DNA of 64,000 nt from Vibrio sp. S9_S30. GTDB lineage: Bacteria > Pseudomonadota > Gammaproteobacteria > Enterobacterales > Vibrionaceae. Shown here in pieces: positions 54,303 through 62,581 of the stretch. Both the position numbers and the translations under genes were made by a program. Position 1 is the stretch's first letter. Each line of letters opens with the position of its first letter. The notes below the pieces were generated by a model that was given only the letters and a program-made list of their open reading frames with translations, ran no database searches and was not told where the DNA came from. The DNA lies in the NCBI RefSeq assembly GCF_014694455.1, contig NZ_JAAUWT010000005.1:124001-188000 (forward strand). The letters are read 5' to 3'.

Positions 54303-55401
54303 ATTCACCCTCCTCATAAACATTTAAGGCAAGATCGCTGCCATCAAATAAGTACACTTGCTGCTTATCGAAAAACAGCCCAACGTCTTGCCCCAAAACG
54401 GGGCTGTCTGCTGGCGCGTGTTTTGCCACGACCGTTTCACCATTTTCGATGCGAACGTAGCTAAGGGTTTCGGAGCCAAGTTGTTCAATCACTTCCACAA
54501 CACCAGAAATATCCCCCTGCATTGGCTCGGTCAATGTCACCGCTTCTGGTCGAATACCTAACGTGTTGGCTTCTAAAACATCATGACTGTATCTACATAC
54601 AGGTATTTGTATTGTTGCGCTTTCCGTTAACTGAGCGGTCAGCTCTTTCGCTTCTACCTGCACGGTTCCCAAACGTAATATGTTCATTTTAGGCGTACCA
54701 ATGAATGAAGCCACAAAGAGATTAGCGGGTTGGTGATAGAGTTCTAACGGTGTGCCAATTTGAGCGACTTCTCCTTCTTTCATGATCACGACTTTGTCGG
54801 CTAGGGTCATGGCTTCAACCTGATCGTGTGTCACGTAGATCATGGTTGTACCGAGCTCATGGTGGAGCCGAGAAAGCTCGATTCGCATCTCGACACGTAA
54901 CGCTGCGTCTAAGTTAGACAAAGGCTCATCAAACAAAAACACTTTAGGGTTACGAACAATCGCGCGGCCAATGGCAACACGCTGTCTTTGCCCGCCGGAA
55001 AGCGCTTTGGGTTTTCTTTCAAGCAAAGGGTCGAGTTTCAACGCTTTTGCTACTTTCAACACTTTGGATTCAATTTCATTTTTAGGTGTGTTCGCCAATT
55101 TCAATGCAAACCCCATGTTTTCTTTTACCGACATGTGTGGGTAAAGCGCGTAGCTCTGAAATACCATGGCAAGGTTTCGTTTCGATGGATGCGTCTCGGT
55201 AATGAGTTCTCCGTCCAAATAAATGCTTCCGGCTGAAGAAGCTTCCAGCCCCGCAATCGTGCGCAGTAATGTGGATTTTCCACAGCCAGACGGGCCAACG
55301 AAAACCACAAATTCACCTTTCTCGATCTCGAAGTTGATGTTTTTCAGCGCCAACGCGTCGCCGTATTTTTTTTCCAGTTGGTTAACGGTTAAATAGCTCA
55401 T
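54292..55401 (-). CDS. Polyol ABC transporter ATPase (SmoK/UgpC type)
   Basis: 369 residues from ATG 55401 (the longer frame from 55509 lies in the permease gene). Walker A VGPSGCGKST, Q-loop, signature LSGGQRQRVAIGRAI, Walker B VFLFDEPLSNLD, VTHDQVEAM and a C-terminal TOBE region (TLGIRPEAVTL). Belongs to the MalK/UgpC group, energising uptake with the two permeases upstream. Overlaps the preceding permease by 4 bp. Confidence 0.93.
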   Translation of the reverse strand: MSYLTVNQLEKKYGDALALKNINFEIEKGEFVVFVGPSGCGKSTLLRTIAGLEASSAGSIYLDGELITETHPSKRNLAMVFQSYALYPHMSVKENMGFALKLANTPKNEIESKVLKVAKALKLDPLLERKPKALSGGQRQRVAIGRAIVRNPKVFLFDEPLSNLDAALRVEMRIELSRLHHELGTTMIYVTHDQVEAMTLADKVVIMKEGEVAQIGTPLELYHQPANLFVASFIGTPKMNILRLGTVQVEAKELTAQLTESATIQIPVCRYSHDVLEANTLGIRPEAVTLTEPMQGDISGVVEVIEQLGSETLSYVRIENGETVVAKHAPADSPVLGQDVGLFFDKQQVYLFDGSDLALNVYEEGEYAK

Positions 55402-56210
55402 TTTACTGCTCCGAACGTCAATCCTTGTACGAGTTGTTTCTGACAGAACCAGCCGAGCACGACAATAGGTGCGCAAGCAAGCGTGGACGCTGCCGATAGT
55501 TTTGCCCAAAACAGACCTTCTGGGCTGGAGTAAGTGGAAATCATGGTGGCCAATGTGCCTGCGTCGGCGGAGGTTAAGTTAATTGCCCAAAAGGCTTCGT
55601 TCCAACTCAACACAATCGACAGCAATGCGGTGGAGGCAATCCCACCAAATGAGAGTGGCAGCAGCACGTGCCGAATCTCTCCCAGTGTTGACGCGCCATC
55701 AAGGCGAACGGCTTCCAAAATGTCTTTGGGAATGTCTTTGAAATACGAAAACAGCATCCAAACAATAATGGGCAAATTAATGAGGGTGTAAATGATCGTG
55801 AGCGCTAAACTGCTGTCCAGCAGCCCCGTTTCCTTACACAAAATGTAGATAGGCACCAACACCCCAACCGCAGGCAACATTTTGGTGGAGAGCATCCAAA
55901 GCAGCATATCTTTCGTTCGCTTTCCTGGGTAAAACGCCATGGAGTACGCCGCTGGTATGGCAATAATCAATGCCAAAATGGTGGAACCAAAAGCGGTAAT
56001 CACGGAGTTTTTGGCGAATTTTAAGTAATCACTACGTTCCTGAACGATGCCGTAGTTTTCTACCGTTGGCTCAAATAGAAACGTTGGTGGAACCGCAATG
56101 GCTTGTTGTTCGGTTTTGAACGATGTCATCAGCATCATAATGATGGGGAAAAACACGATAAGCGCGATCACCCAGCTCAATAAGGCTCTCAATCGATGTG
56201 TCTGATTCAT
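55398..56210 (-). CDS. Polyol ABC transporter permease (SmoG type)
   Basis: 270 residues, six membrane helices, with the EAA loop LEAVRLDGASTLGEIRHVLLPLSFGGI. Resembles MalG-type permeases of sorbitol/mannitol transporters (VLSWNEAFWAINLTSADAGTL). Eight bp after the partner permease. Confidence 0.92.
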   Translation of the reverse strand: MNQTHRLRALLSWVIALIVFFPIIMMLMTSFKTEQQAIAVPPTFLFEPTVENYGIVQERSDYLKFAKNSVITAFGSTILALIIAIPAAYSMAFYPGKRTKDMLLWMLSTKMLPAVGVLVPIYILCKETGLLDSSLALTIIYTLINLPIIVWMLFSYFKDIPKDILEAVRLDGASTLGEIRHVLLPLSFGGIASTALLSIVLSWNEAFWAINLTSADAGTLATMISTYSSPEGLFWAKLSAASTLACAPIVVLGWFCQKQLVQGLTFGAVK

Positions 56211-56218
56211 GCAACCTC

Positions 56219-57079
56219 CTAGGCGACTAAGTTTTTGCCAATGGCACGGATTAAGAAAAACGCGACGATATTTGCGAGGATCACGGCGATCAATCCCCCT
56301 GCCGACGCAACACCCACATCGAATTGCATCAAGGCTTGCGCGAAGATCAAGAACGCGAGGTTCGTCGATTCATACCCCGGTCCACCGCTGGTGGTGACAA
56401 AAATTTCGGCGAACACCGACAGCAAAAATATGGTTTCAATCATCATCACAACCGCTATTGGTCTCGCCAAATGTGGCAGCGTGAGGTATCGGAATATCTG
56501 AAACCCCGTAGCGCCATCAAGTACGGCCGCTTCTTTTTGTTCGTTATCCATGGATTGCAGTGAAGTGATAAAAATCAGCAGCGCAAACGGCATCCATTGC
56601 CAGCTCAGCATCGCAATGATGGAACCCAGTGGATAATCGGCTAGCCAATCAATGGGTTCTAAACCGACGGACTCCCATAGCGACGCCAGTACGCCATACA
56701 CCGGATGCATCATGAGATTTTTCCAAATCAGTGCATTCACGGTGGGCATGATAAAGAAAGGCGAAATGAGTAACACACGCACAATCCCTCGCCCTTTAAA
56801 GGGCTTGTCGAGCAACACCGCAAGCAATATGGCAAGCACAACCGTTACGAGGAGCACCATTCCAACCAGCGTTAACGTGTTGGTAACGGCTGGCCAGAAG
56901 GCTTCGTCGGTGTAAAAAAATTCAAAGTTCATTCCGCCGATGAAGTTATTCTCTCCCGGATACAACAGGTTGTATCGGATGACGGAAAAGTAAATGGTCA
57001 TGGATAAAGGGACAACCATCCACAACAATAAACTGATGAAGGATGGGAATACCAATAATTTGGGCAACCACCTTTGCAT
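56219..57079 (-). CDS. Polyol ABC transporter permease (SmoF type)
   Basis: 286 residues with six membrane helices and the EAA-type loop EAAVLDGATGFQIFRYLTLPHLARPI. MalF-group permease; SGGPGYESTNLAFLIFAQAL and ISPFFIMPTVNALIWKNLM are characteristic of the sorbitol/mannitol type. Forms a heterodimer with the downstream permease. Confidence 0.92.
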   Translation of the reverse strand: MQRWLPKLLVFPSFISLLLWMVVPLSMTIYFSVIRYNLLYPGENNFIGGMNFEFFYTDEAFWPAVTNTLTLVGMVLLVTVVLAILLAVLLDKPFKGRGIVRVLLISPFFIMPTVNALIWKNLMMHPVYGVLASLWESVGLEPIDWLADYPLGSIIAMLSWQWMPFALLIFITSLQSMDNEQKEAAVLDGATGFQIFRYLTLPHLARPIAVVMMIETIFLLSVFAEIFVTTSGGPGYESTNLAFLIFAQALMQFDVGVASAGGLIAVILANIVAFFLIRAIGKNLVA

Positions 57080-57171
57080 AGAGACTTCCTTGTAAGGACA
57101 GATAAAGAGAAAAATACCCGAGAAATAAACAGGCGCTTGTTGCCCCTGTTTATTCAGACAGACAATACTGA

Positions 57172-58485
57172 TTATTTGTAATAACCCGACTTACGCATTT
57201 CGCGGTCGGCGGACTTGTTGGCCGCTTTTAGCGCCTGCTCCACCGTGATATTCCCCGCCAATGCGTTCGTGAATTGCTGACCCGCAGCGATACCAATTGC
57301 TTGAAATTCGGGAATGGCAGCAAACTGAACACCGACATAAGGCGTGGGAAGCAGCGTACTGTTTTCTGGGTTGGCTGATTGAATCGCCTTCAGTTCTGCT
57401 TCTGCAAAAGCCGCGGCTTCTCGGAACTCCGGCGTTTCATAGGTGGATATACGTGTTCCCGTCGGAACGTTTGCCCAGCCGTTCTCTTTGGCCACCAATT
57501 TTATGTAGTCTTGCGACGTCGCCCATTTCACAAACTTCTCAGCTTCTACTTGGTTTTTACTGCCCGCCGGAACCGCAAGCGACCATGCCCAAAGCCAGTT
57601 TGCACCGCGTTTAGTTACTGCAATAGGCGCCTGTGCAAAGGCAACTTTGTCGGCGACTTTGCTTTGTTTTGGATCAGAGATAAACGAAGCGGCGATCGTG
57701 GCATCAATCCACATACCACACTTGCCTTCGTTGTAGAGCGCTAGGATTTCATTGAAGCTGTTGGACGTTGAACCGGGAGGACCATAGGTGGATAGCAGGT
57801 CAATGTAGAACGAAACGGCAAGGTTCCATTCTGGTGAATTTAATTGAGGCTTCCAATTCTCATCAAACCAGCGTGCACCGAATGAATTCGCCATGGTGGT
57901 GATGAATGCGGTATTGTCACCCCAACCTGGCTTTCCGCGCAGACAGATACCATACACACCGTTATCGGGATCGTGAATCGCCTTCGCCACATCACGAATA
58001 TGCCCCCAAGAAGCGTTGTCTGGCACGGTCATTCCGGCTTTGTCGACCAAATCTTTTCGGTACATCACCATGGAACTTTCACCATAGAAAGGAACGGCGT
58101 ACATTTTTCCGTCTACCGACAAGCCGGAGCGAATCGCTGGCAGAATGTCATCAGCGTTGTAGTTGGCATCATCTTTAATTTCGTTCAGCCAACCTTTTTT
58201 GCCCCATATTGGCGCTTCGTACATCCCAATGGTCATGATATCGAATTGTCCACCTTTGGTGGCGATATCGGTTGTTACACGCTGGCGAAGCACACCTTCC
58301 TCCAAGGTAACCCAATTGAGTTTGATACCCGGATTTGCCTCTTCATATGCTTTGCTCAGTTTCTGCATTTCGATCATATGACCGTTATTCACCGTCGCGA
58401 TCGTTAACTCTGTTGCGGCCATAGCCGATGTATTCGTCATGGCAGCAAGAGCAATAGAGACAGAAAGTAATGTCCTGAATTTCAT
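57172..58485 (-). CDS. Polyol ABC transporter substrate-binding protein (SmoE type)
   Basis: 437 residues from ATG 58485, which has GAGGGA 6 bases upstream (the ATG at 58491 touches that site). Signal peptide ends about residue 24 (SAMAATE). Family-1 extracellular binding protein with TIATVNNGHMIEMQKLSKAYEEANPGIKLNWVTLEEGVLRQRVTTDIAT, typical of sorbitol/mannitol binding proteins, and conserved GSSMVMYRKDL and AWSLAVPAGSKN. First gene and likely most expressed of the operon. Ligand is probably a linear polyol. Confidence 0.92.
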   Translation of the reverse strand: MKFRTLLSVSIALAAMTNTSAMAATELTIATVNNGHMIEMQKLSKAYEEANPGIKLNWVTLEEGVLRQRVTTDIATKGGQFDIMTIGMYEAPIWGKKGWLNEIKDDANYNADDILPAIRSGLSVDGKMYAVPFYGESSMVMYRKDLVDKAGMTVPDNASWGHIRDVAKAIHDPDNGVYGICLRGKPGWGDNTAFITTMANSFGARWFDENWKPQLNSPEWNLAVSFYIDLLSTYGPPGSTSNSFNEILALYNEGKCGMWIDATIAASFISDPKQSKVADKVAFAQAPIAVTKRGANWLWAWSLAVPAGSKNQVEAEKFVKWATSQDYIKLVAKENGWANVPTGTRISTYETPEFREAAAFAEAELKAIQSANPENSTLLPTPYVGVQFAAIPEFQAIGIAAGQQFTNALAGNITVEQALKAANKSADREMRKSGYYK

Positions 58486-58590
58486 GTTCATTCCCTCGAT
58501 GGTTATTTATTGTCGAGCTTGACCTTTAACAAGCTCGCAACAATAACAATTCAAAATAAGTCAAAAGAGAACGTGAATGAGTGCAAAAAA

Positions 58591-58622
58591 GTACTTTTTT
58601 CTGTATGAATGTACTTTTTCTG
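58591..58622 (-). promoter_or_regulatory. Phased direct repeat, candidate AraC-family operator
   Basis: GTACTTTTTTCTG (58591-58603) and GTACTTTTTCTG (58611-58622) are direct repeats starting 20 bp apart, about two turns of helix, 100-130 bp before the first gene of the polyol operon. AraC-type dimers bind such sites; the operon encodes one. Confidence 0.55.
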
Positions 58623-58667
58623 ATCTTGGTGTCTTATTATTGAGAAGGGCGTGATGGGTTTGAGGCG

Positions 58668-58697
58668 AAAAAAAACGCTCAAGATTTTGAGCGTTTT
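58668..58697 (-). terminator. ybiT terminator
   Basis: AAAACGCTCAA/TTGAGCGTTTT is a perfect 11-bp stem with a GATT loop, followed on the minus strand by an uninterrupted T-run. It separates ybiT from the polyol operon. Confidence 0.9.
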
Positions 58698-58770
58698 GAT
58701 TGAATTGAACAGTTCAAATAGAAAAGTGTTGTTCGAAAACTGACTCTTCTGCTTTCTTCTTATTTCTTTT

Positions 58771-60363
58771 CTACTCTTCTACACCGCGAGATTTTAGGAA
58801 TTCCGCATACGTCCCTTTGAAATCGGTAATCTTGTTGTCTTTAATCTCGATGATACGCGTAGCCAAAGAGTCCACAAAAACGCGGTCGTGAGAGACGAAA
58901 AACAGTGTCCCTTTGTACTGCTCTAACGCATTGTTCAACGACTCAATAGATTCCATATCCATGTGGTTGGTTGGCTCATCCATCAGCAGCATGTTGGGTT
59001 TGTGCATCATCAATTTACCCAGCAACATACGACCTTGCTCACCACCAGACAGCACTTTTACCGATTTCTTAATGTCATCTTGCGAGAACAACATACGGCC
59101 TAAAAAGCTGCGGATCACTTGCTCGTCATCGCCTTCCTGGCGCCATTGCCCCATCCAATCCATGAGGTTCATGTCTTCTGCGAATTCTTCAGCGTGATCT
59201 TGTGCGTAGTAGCCCACATTTGAATTTTCAGACCATTTGAACTCTCCGCTGCGAGGTTCCAGTACACCGGCCAATGTGTTAAGCAATGTGGTTTTACCTA
59301 CGCCATTCTCACCAATGATGGCAACGCGTTCACCTACTTCAAAAATCGCATTGAAGTCAGTGAAGAGATCGTTTTCGAAACCTTGTGTCAGGTTTTCAAC
59401 AATCAATGCGTTACGGAACAATTCTTTGGATTGCTCAAAACGAATGAATGGGTTTTGACGGCTAGAGGCTTTCACTTCATCCAGCTTAATTTTGTCGATT
59501 TGCTTAGCACGTGAAGTGGCTTGTTTTGCTTTCGATGCGTTAGCCGAGAAGCGTGCAACGAATGTTTGAAGTTCGGCAATCTGCGCTTTTTTCTTCGCGT
59601 TATCGGCTAATAGACGATTTCTAGCTTGCGACGCTGCCGTCATGTATTCGTCGTAGTTACCTGGGTAGACACGCAATTCGCCATAATCGAGATCGGCCAT
59701 GTGTGTACAAACACTGTTTAGGAAGTGGCGGTCGTGCGAGATGATGATCATCGTGCAGTTACGCTCGTTAAGCGTATCTTCCAACCAACGGATAGTATCG
59801 ATATCCAAGTTGTTGGTGGGTTCGTCAAGCAACATAATATCGGGATCAGCAAACAAGATTTGAGCAAGCAGTACACGCAGTTTCCAACCCGGTGCAACTT
59901 CACTCATTAAGCCAAAATGTTGCTCAAGTGGAATACCCACCGACAAAAGCAGTTCGCCTGCTTTGGATTCGGCCATGTAGCCGTCCATTTCGGCGAAATC
60001 TGTTTCAAGATCCGCCACTTTCATCCCATCTTCTTCGCTCATTTCAGCCAAAGAATAAATGCGGTCACGCTCTTGTTTTACTTTCCAAAGTTCTTTGTGA
60101 CCCATAATGACAGTATCAATTACTGTAAACTCTTCATAGGCAAACTGATCTTGACTCAGTTTGGCGACACGTTCATTTGGGTCGTAGCTAACGTTACCAG
60201 AAGTTTGCTCGAGTTCTCCGCTAAGGATCTTCATGAAAGTGGACTTACCACACCCATTTGCGCCAATCAGACCGTAACGGTTACCTTCGCCAAACTTTAC
60301 TGAAATATTTTCAAATAGTGGCTTCGCGCCAAATTGTTGTGTGATATTCGCGGTAGAAATCAA
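58771..60363 (-). CDS. ybiT: ABC-F family ATPase YbiT
   Basis: 530 residues from a TTG at 60363, which matches the E. coli YbiT start and length and has AAGAGG 7 bases upstream; the TTG at 60369 is too close to it. Two ATPase cassettes: Walker [13 protein letters not shown] and [11 protein letters not shown], signatures [15 protein letters not shown] and [12 protein letters not shown], Walker [16 protein letters not shown] and [15 protein letters not shown]. The linker [18 protein letters not shown] is a YbiT hallmark. ABC-F proteins bind the ribosome E-site and help stalled translation. No membrane domain. Confidence 0.95.
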   Translation of the reverse strand: MISTANITQQFGAKPLFENISVKFGEGNRYGLIGANGCGKSTFMKILSGELEQTSGNVSYDPNERVAKLSQDQFAYEEFTVIDTVIMGHKELWKVKQERDRIYSLAEMSEEDGMKVADLETDFAEMDGYMAESKAGELLLSVGIPLEQHFGLMSEVAPGWKLRVLLAQILFADPDIMLLDEPTNNLDIDTIRWLEDTLNERNCTMIIISHDRHFLNSVCTHMADLDYGELRVYPGNYDEYMTAASQARNRLLADNAKKKAQIAELQTFVARFSANASKAKQATSRAKQIDKIKLDEVKASSRQNPFIRFEQSKELFRNALIVENLTQGFENDLFTDFNAIFEVGERVAIIGENGVGKTTLLNTLAGVLEPRSGEFKWSENSNVGYYAQDHAEEFAEDMNLMDWMGQWRQEGDDEQVIRSFLGRMLFSQDDIKKSVKVLSGGEQGRMLLGKLMMHKPNMLLMDEPTNHMDMESIESLNNALEQYKGTLFFVSHDRVFVDSLATRIIEIKDNKITDFKGTYAEFLKSRGVEE

Positions 60364-60544
60364 AACCAAACCTCTTAGATAAAAAAACGCGGTGCCACGG
60401 TACTTGCCAACGCGTTCTGATGCAAGTGTTAATTGGGGTTTATCCCTTTTAACATTAGGGGCGATTGACCTTTCGCGGTGACATTTGATTCAAGTTCGAT
60501 GCGTTTTAATCACAGCGCAAGGTATGTCGCCACTGAACGGAAAT

Positions 60545-62581
60545 CTAGTCCATGACGACTAACTCAACCGAGTTCGACTTCAAGGGCAAGTAAATCGAAA
60601 ACTGGCTGCCCAATCCTACTTTAGACGTCACTTTAATCTCGCCACCTGTCTGACTGAGTATGCTTTGAGAAACAGAAAGCCCTAATCCGGTTCCATCTCG
60701 TTTGGTGGTGTAGAACGGGTCAAAAATGCGTTTTAGCTGCTCATCTGGAATGCCGCATCCTTGGTCAACGACATGGACAATAGCGCCTTTTGATTCTTCC
60801 TCTTCATCCAACCAGTCTTCGGTGCGAACGGTTAAGACTCCTTCTCCGTTCATGGCATGAATGGCGTTCATTTCTAAGTTCACCAAAATTTGCAGTAAAT
60901 GATGACGGTTCACTTCGACCACGCATTTTGCATTCAGCTCTGTGACAAACTGAACATCGCGCTTCTTAGCCCCTGTTTTCACAAGTGTGAGACTCTCTTC
61001 AACAATAGGGTTGACGTGTTGCCACGTAATTTCATCTTGCACACCACCTTGACGGCTGTATTGAAGCAGGCTTCGTGTGATGTTTCGGATGCGGTCGATT
61101 TGGTCGAGGATGGTTTGAATTTCCTCTTCAATGGAATCCGCTTTGTCACCAAGAGAGAACTTTAGAAGCTCTACATTCCCTAAAATAACGGCGGTAGGGT
61201 TGTTGATTTCATGTGCGATACCCGCCGTCAGTTCACCCAGTGCGGCAAGCTTTTCATTCATGACCAGCTTATCGCGAGTTTGATTCAACAATTGGATATG
61301 CAGTTCGAGCTGTTCGGTTTTCTCACGCAGTTTGGCCGTCCGGTTTTGCACGGTTCCCTCAAGCTGCTCAGCGGCTTGACGTATCTCGGCATTACGCTGA
61401 GCAAGCAAATCAAGCATGTTATCGAATTGCCGTGCTAATTGCGTTAGTTCGTGTTCGTCATCCAAACCAAGCTGACCAATGCGTTTGTCTCGCCCAGCTT
61501 GAACCGATTTAACAACATGATGAATCCGTTCGATTGGGTGAAATAAATCGCGAGAACCGCGATAAACAATCATTCCTGAAATCAATAGCAAAGCAATAAT
61601 GGTTAAGCTGATCTCACCAAGGTTGGTGATGTAAATTTTAATGAGGGGCCAAATCAAATAACCGGTGTACAGCATCCCGATGACGTCGTTGTATTGATTA
61701 TAGATGGGCTGATAAGCGGTAATGTACCAATCGTCATACACATAGGCGCGATCTATCCAGTTTTCTCCCCTTTCTAAAACAGCTTGTTTCACTTGAAGTG
61801 AAACCGTTGTGCCAATGGCTCTTCCTTTGTGAGCTTGGCTATCGAGTGGCACGTTGGTACTGATGCGTAAATCGTCCATGAACAGCGTGACGGTTCCGAT
61901 TTGTGGCTGCAATTCGCTTGGTTTGGCATAGATAAGATCGCGAATTTGGTCAACGAGACCAGTACTGTTATTGAGCAACATCCCCCCATCCAAATACCCT
62001 AAAACGTGTTGGTCTTCATCCCACACGGGTAACACACTGCGACTGACTAACCCACGGGATTCAATGCCTTTCCCATTCAACAATGGGATCTCGGCGCGAA
62101 CAGCAAGGTTGTTGTCGTACTCCACCATTTGCTCAACGTTAAAAACTTCGAAAAAGGAGGCTTTCTTCGCAAGAAGTTGATGATTTGAGGCTTTTTCTAT
62201 TGGAACCCACCGCAAGAAGTCGAGCTGGTACTTGCGCTTTTGCGATGCCACCCAATCTTCAAGCTCTAACGCTTCGCGGTAATCCGACATAAGGCGAACC
62301 TGAAAGGGATAAGAATTGGACAGGGATTTTATGCTTTGAAATTGGCGTGCTTGAAGAATTTGGATGCTATTGTCTGCAACGGAAAGTTTTTCAGCGACAT
62401 TAACCAACGCGTTTTGCCAAGTGTAATGCGTTGACCAATAAAAAGTAATCCCCACTAACGCAAGCAAAATAAGAAGAATCGGCGCGGACGTTAAAAACAG
62501 TAGCCGATAGCGAACCATGGACTTCAGTCGTAATCGCCACAAAGTATAAACGTTGGGCGTTCCGGATTTGCTATACCGCAT
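60545..62581 (-). CDS. Membrane sensor histidine kinase, DctB-like
   Basis: 678 residues: membrane helix about 26-49, periplasmic double-Cache-type region about 50-325 (QARQFQSIKSLSNSYPFQVRLM, WYITAYQPIYNQYNDVIGMLYTGY), second helix about 326-345, HAMP, coiled coil, HisKA with His457 in AGIAHEINNPTAVILGN and HATPase with DQGCGIPDEQLKRIFDPFYTTK and GTGLGLSVSQ. The HEINNP box is that of DctB/NtrB-class kinases that pair with sigma-54 activators. Its start lies 11 bp inside the regulator gene, so they form one operon. Ligand unknown; no transporter gene is adjacent. Confidence 0.9.
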   Translation of the reverse strand: MRYSKSGTPNVYTLWRLRLKSMVRYRLLFLTSAPILLILLALVGITFYWSTHYTWQNALVNVAEKLSVADNSIQILQARQFQSIKSLSNSYPFQVRLMSDYREALELEDWVASQKRKYQLDFLRWVPIEKASNHQLLAKKASFFEVFNVEQMVEYDNNLAVRAEIPLLNGKGIESRGLVSRSVLPVWDEDQHVLGYLDGGMLLNNSTGLVDQIRDLIYAKPSELQPQIGTVTLFMDDLRISTNVPLDSQAHKGRAIGTTVSLQVKQAVLERGENWIDRAYVYDDWYITAYQPIYNQYNDVIGMLYTGYLIWPLIKIYITNLGEISLTIIALLLISGMIVYRGSRDLFHPIERIHHVVKSVQAGRDKRIGQLGLDDEHELTQLARQFDNMLDLLAQRNAEIRQAAEQLEGTVQNRTAKLREKTEQLELHIQLLNQTRDKLVMNEKLAALGELTAGIAHEINNPTAVILGNVELLKFSLGDKADSIEEEIQTILDQIDRIRNITRSLLQYSRQGGVQDEITWQHVNPIVEESLTLVKTGAKKRDVQFVTELNAKCVVEVNRHHLLQILVNLEMNAIHAMNGEGVLTVRTEDWLDEEEESKGAIVHVVDQGCGIPDEQLKRIFDPFYTTKRDGTGLGLSVSQSILSQTGGEIKVTSKVGLGSQFSIYLPLKSNSVELVVMD

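Noticed and set aside
58565..58590. CRP site upstream of the polyol operon (CGTGAATGAGTGCAA)
   Set aside because: Both half-sites deviate from TGTGA/TCACA; too weak to report as a feature.
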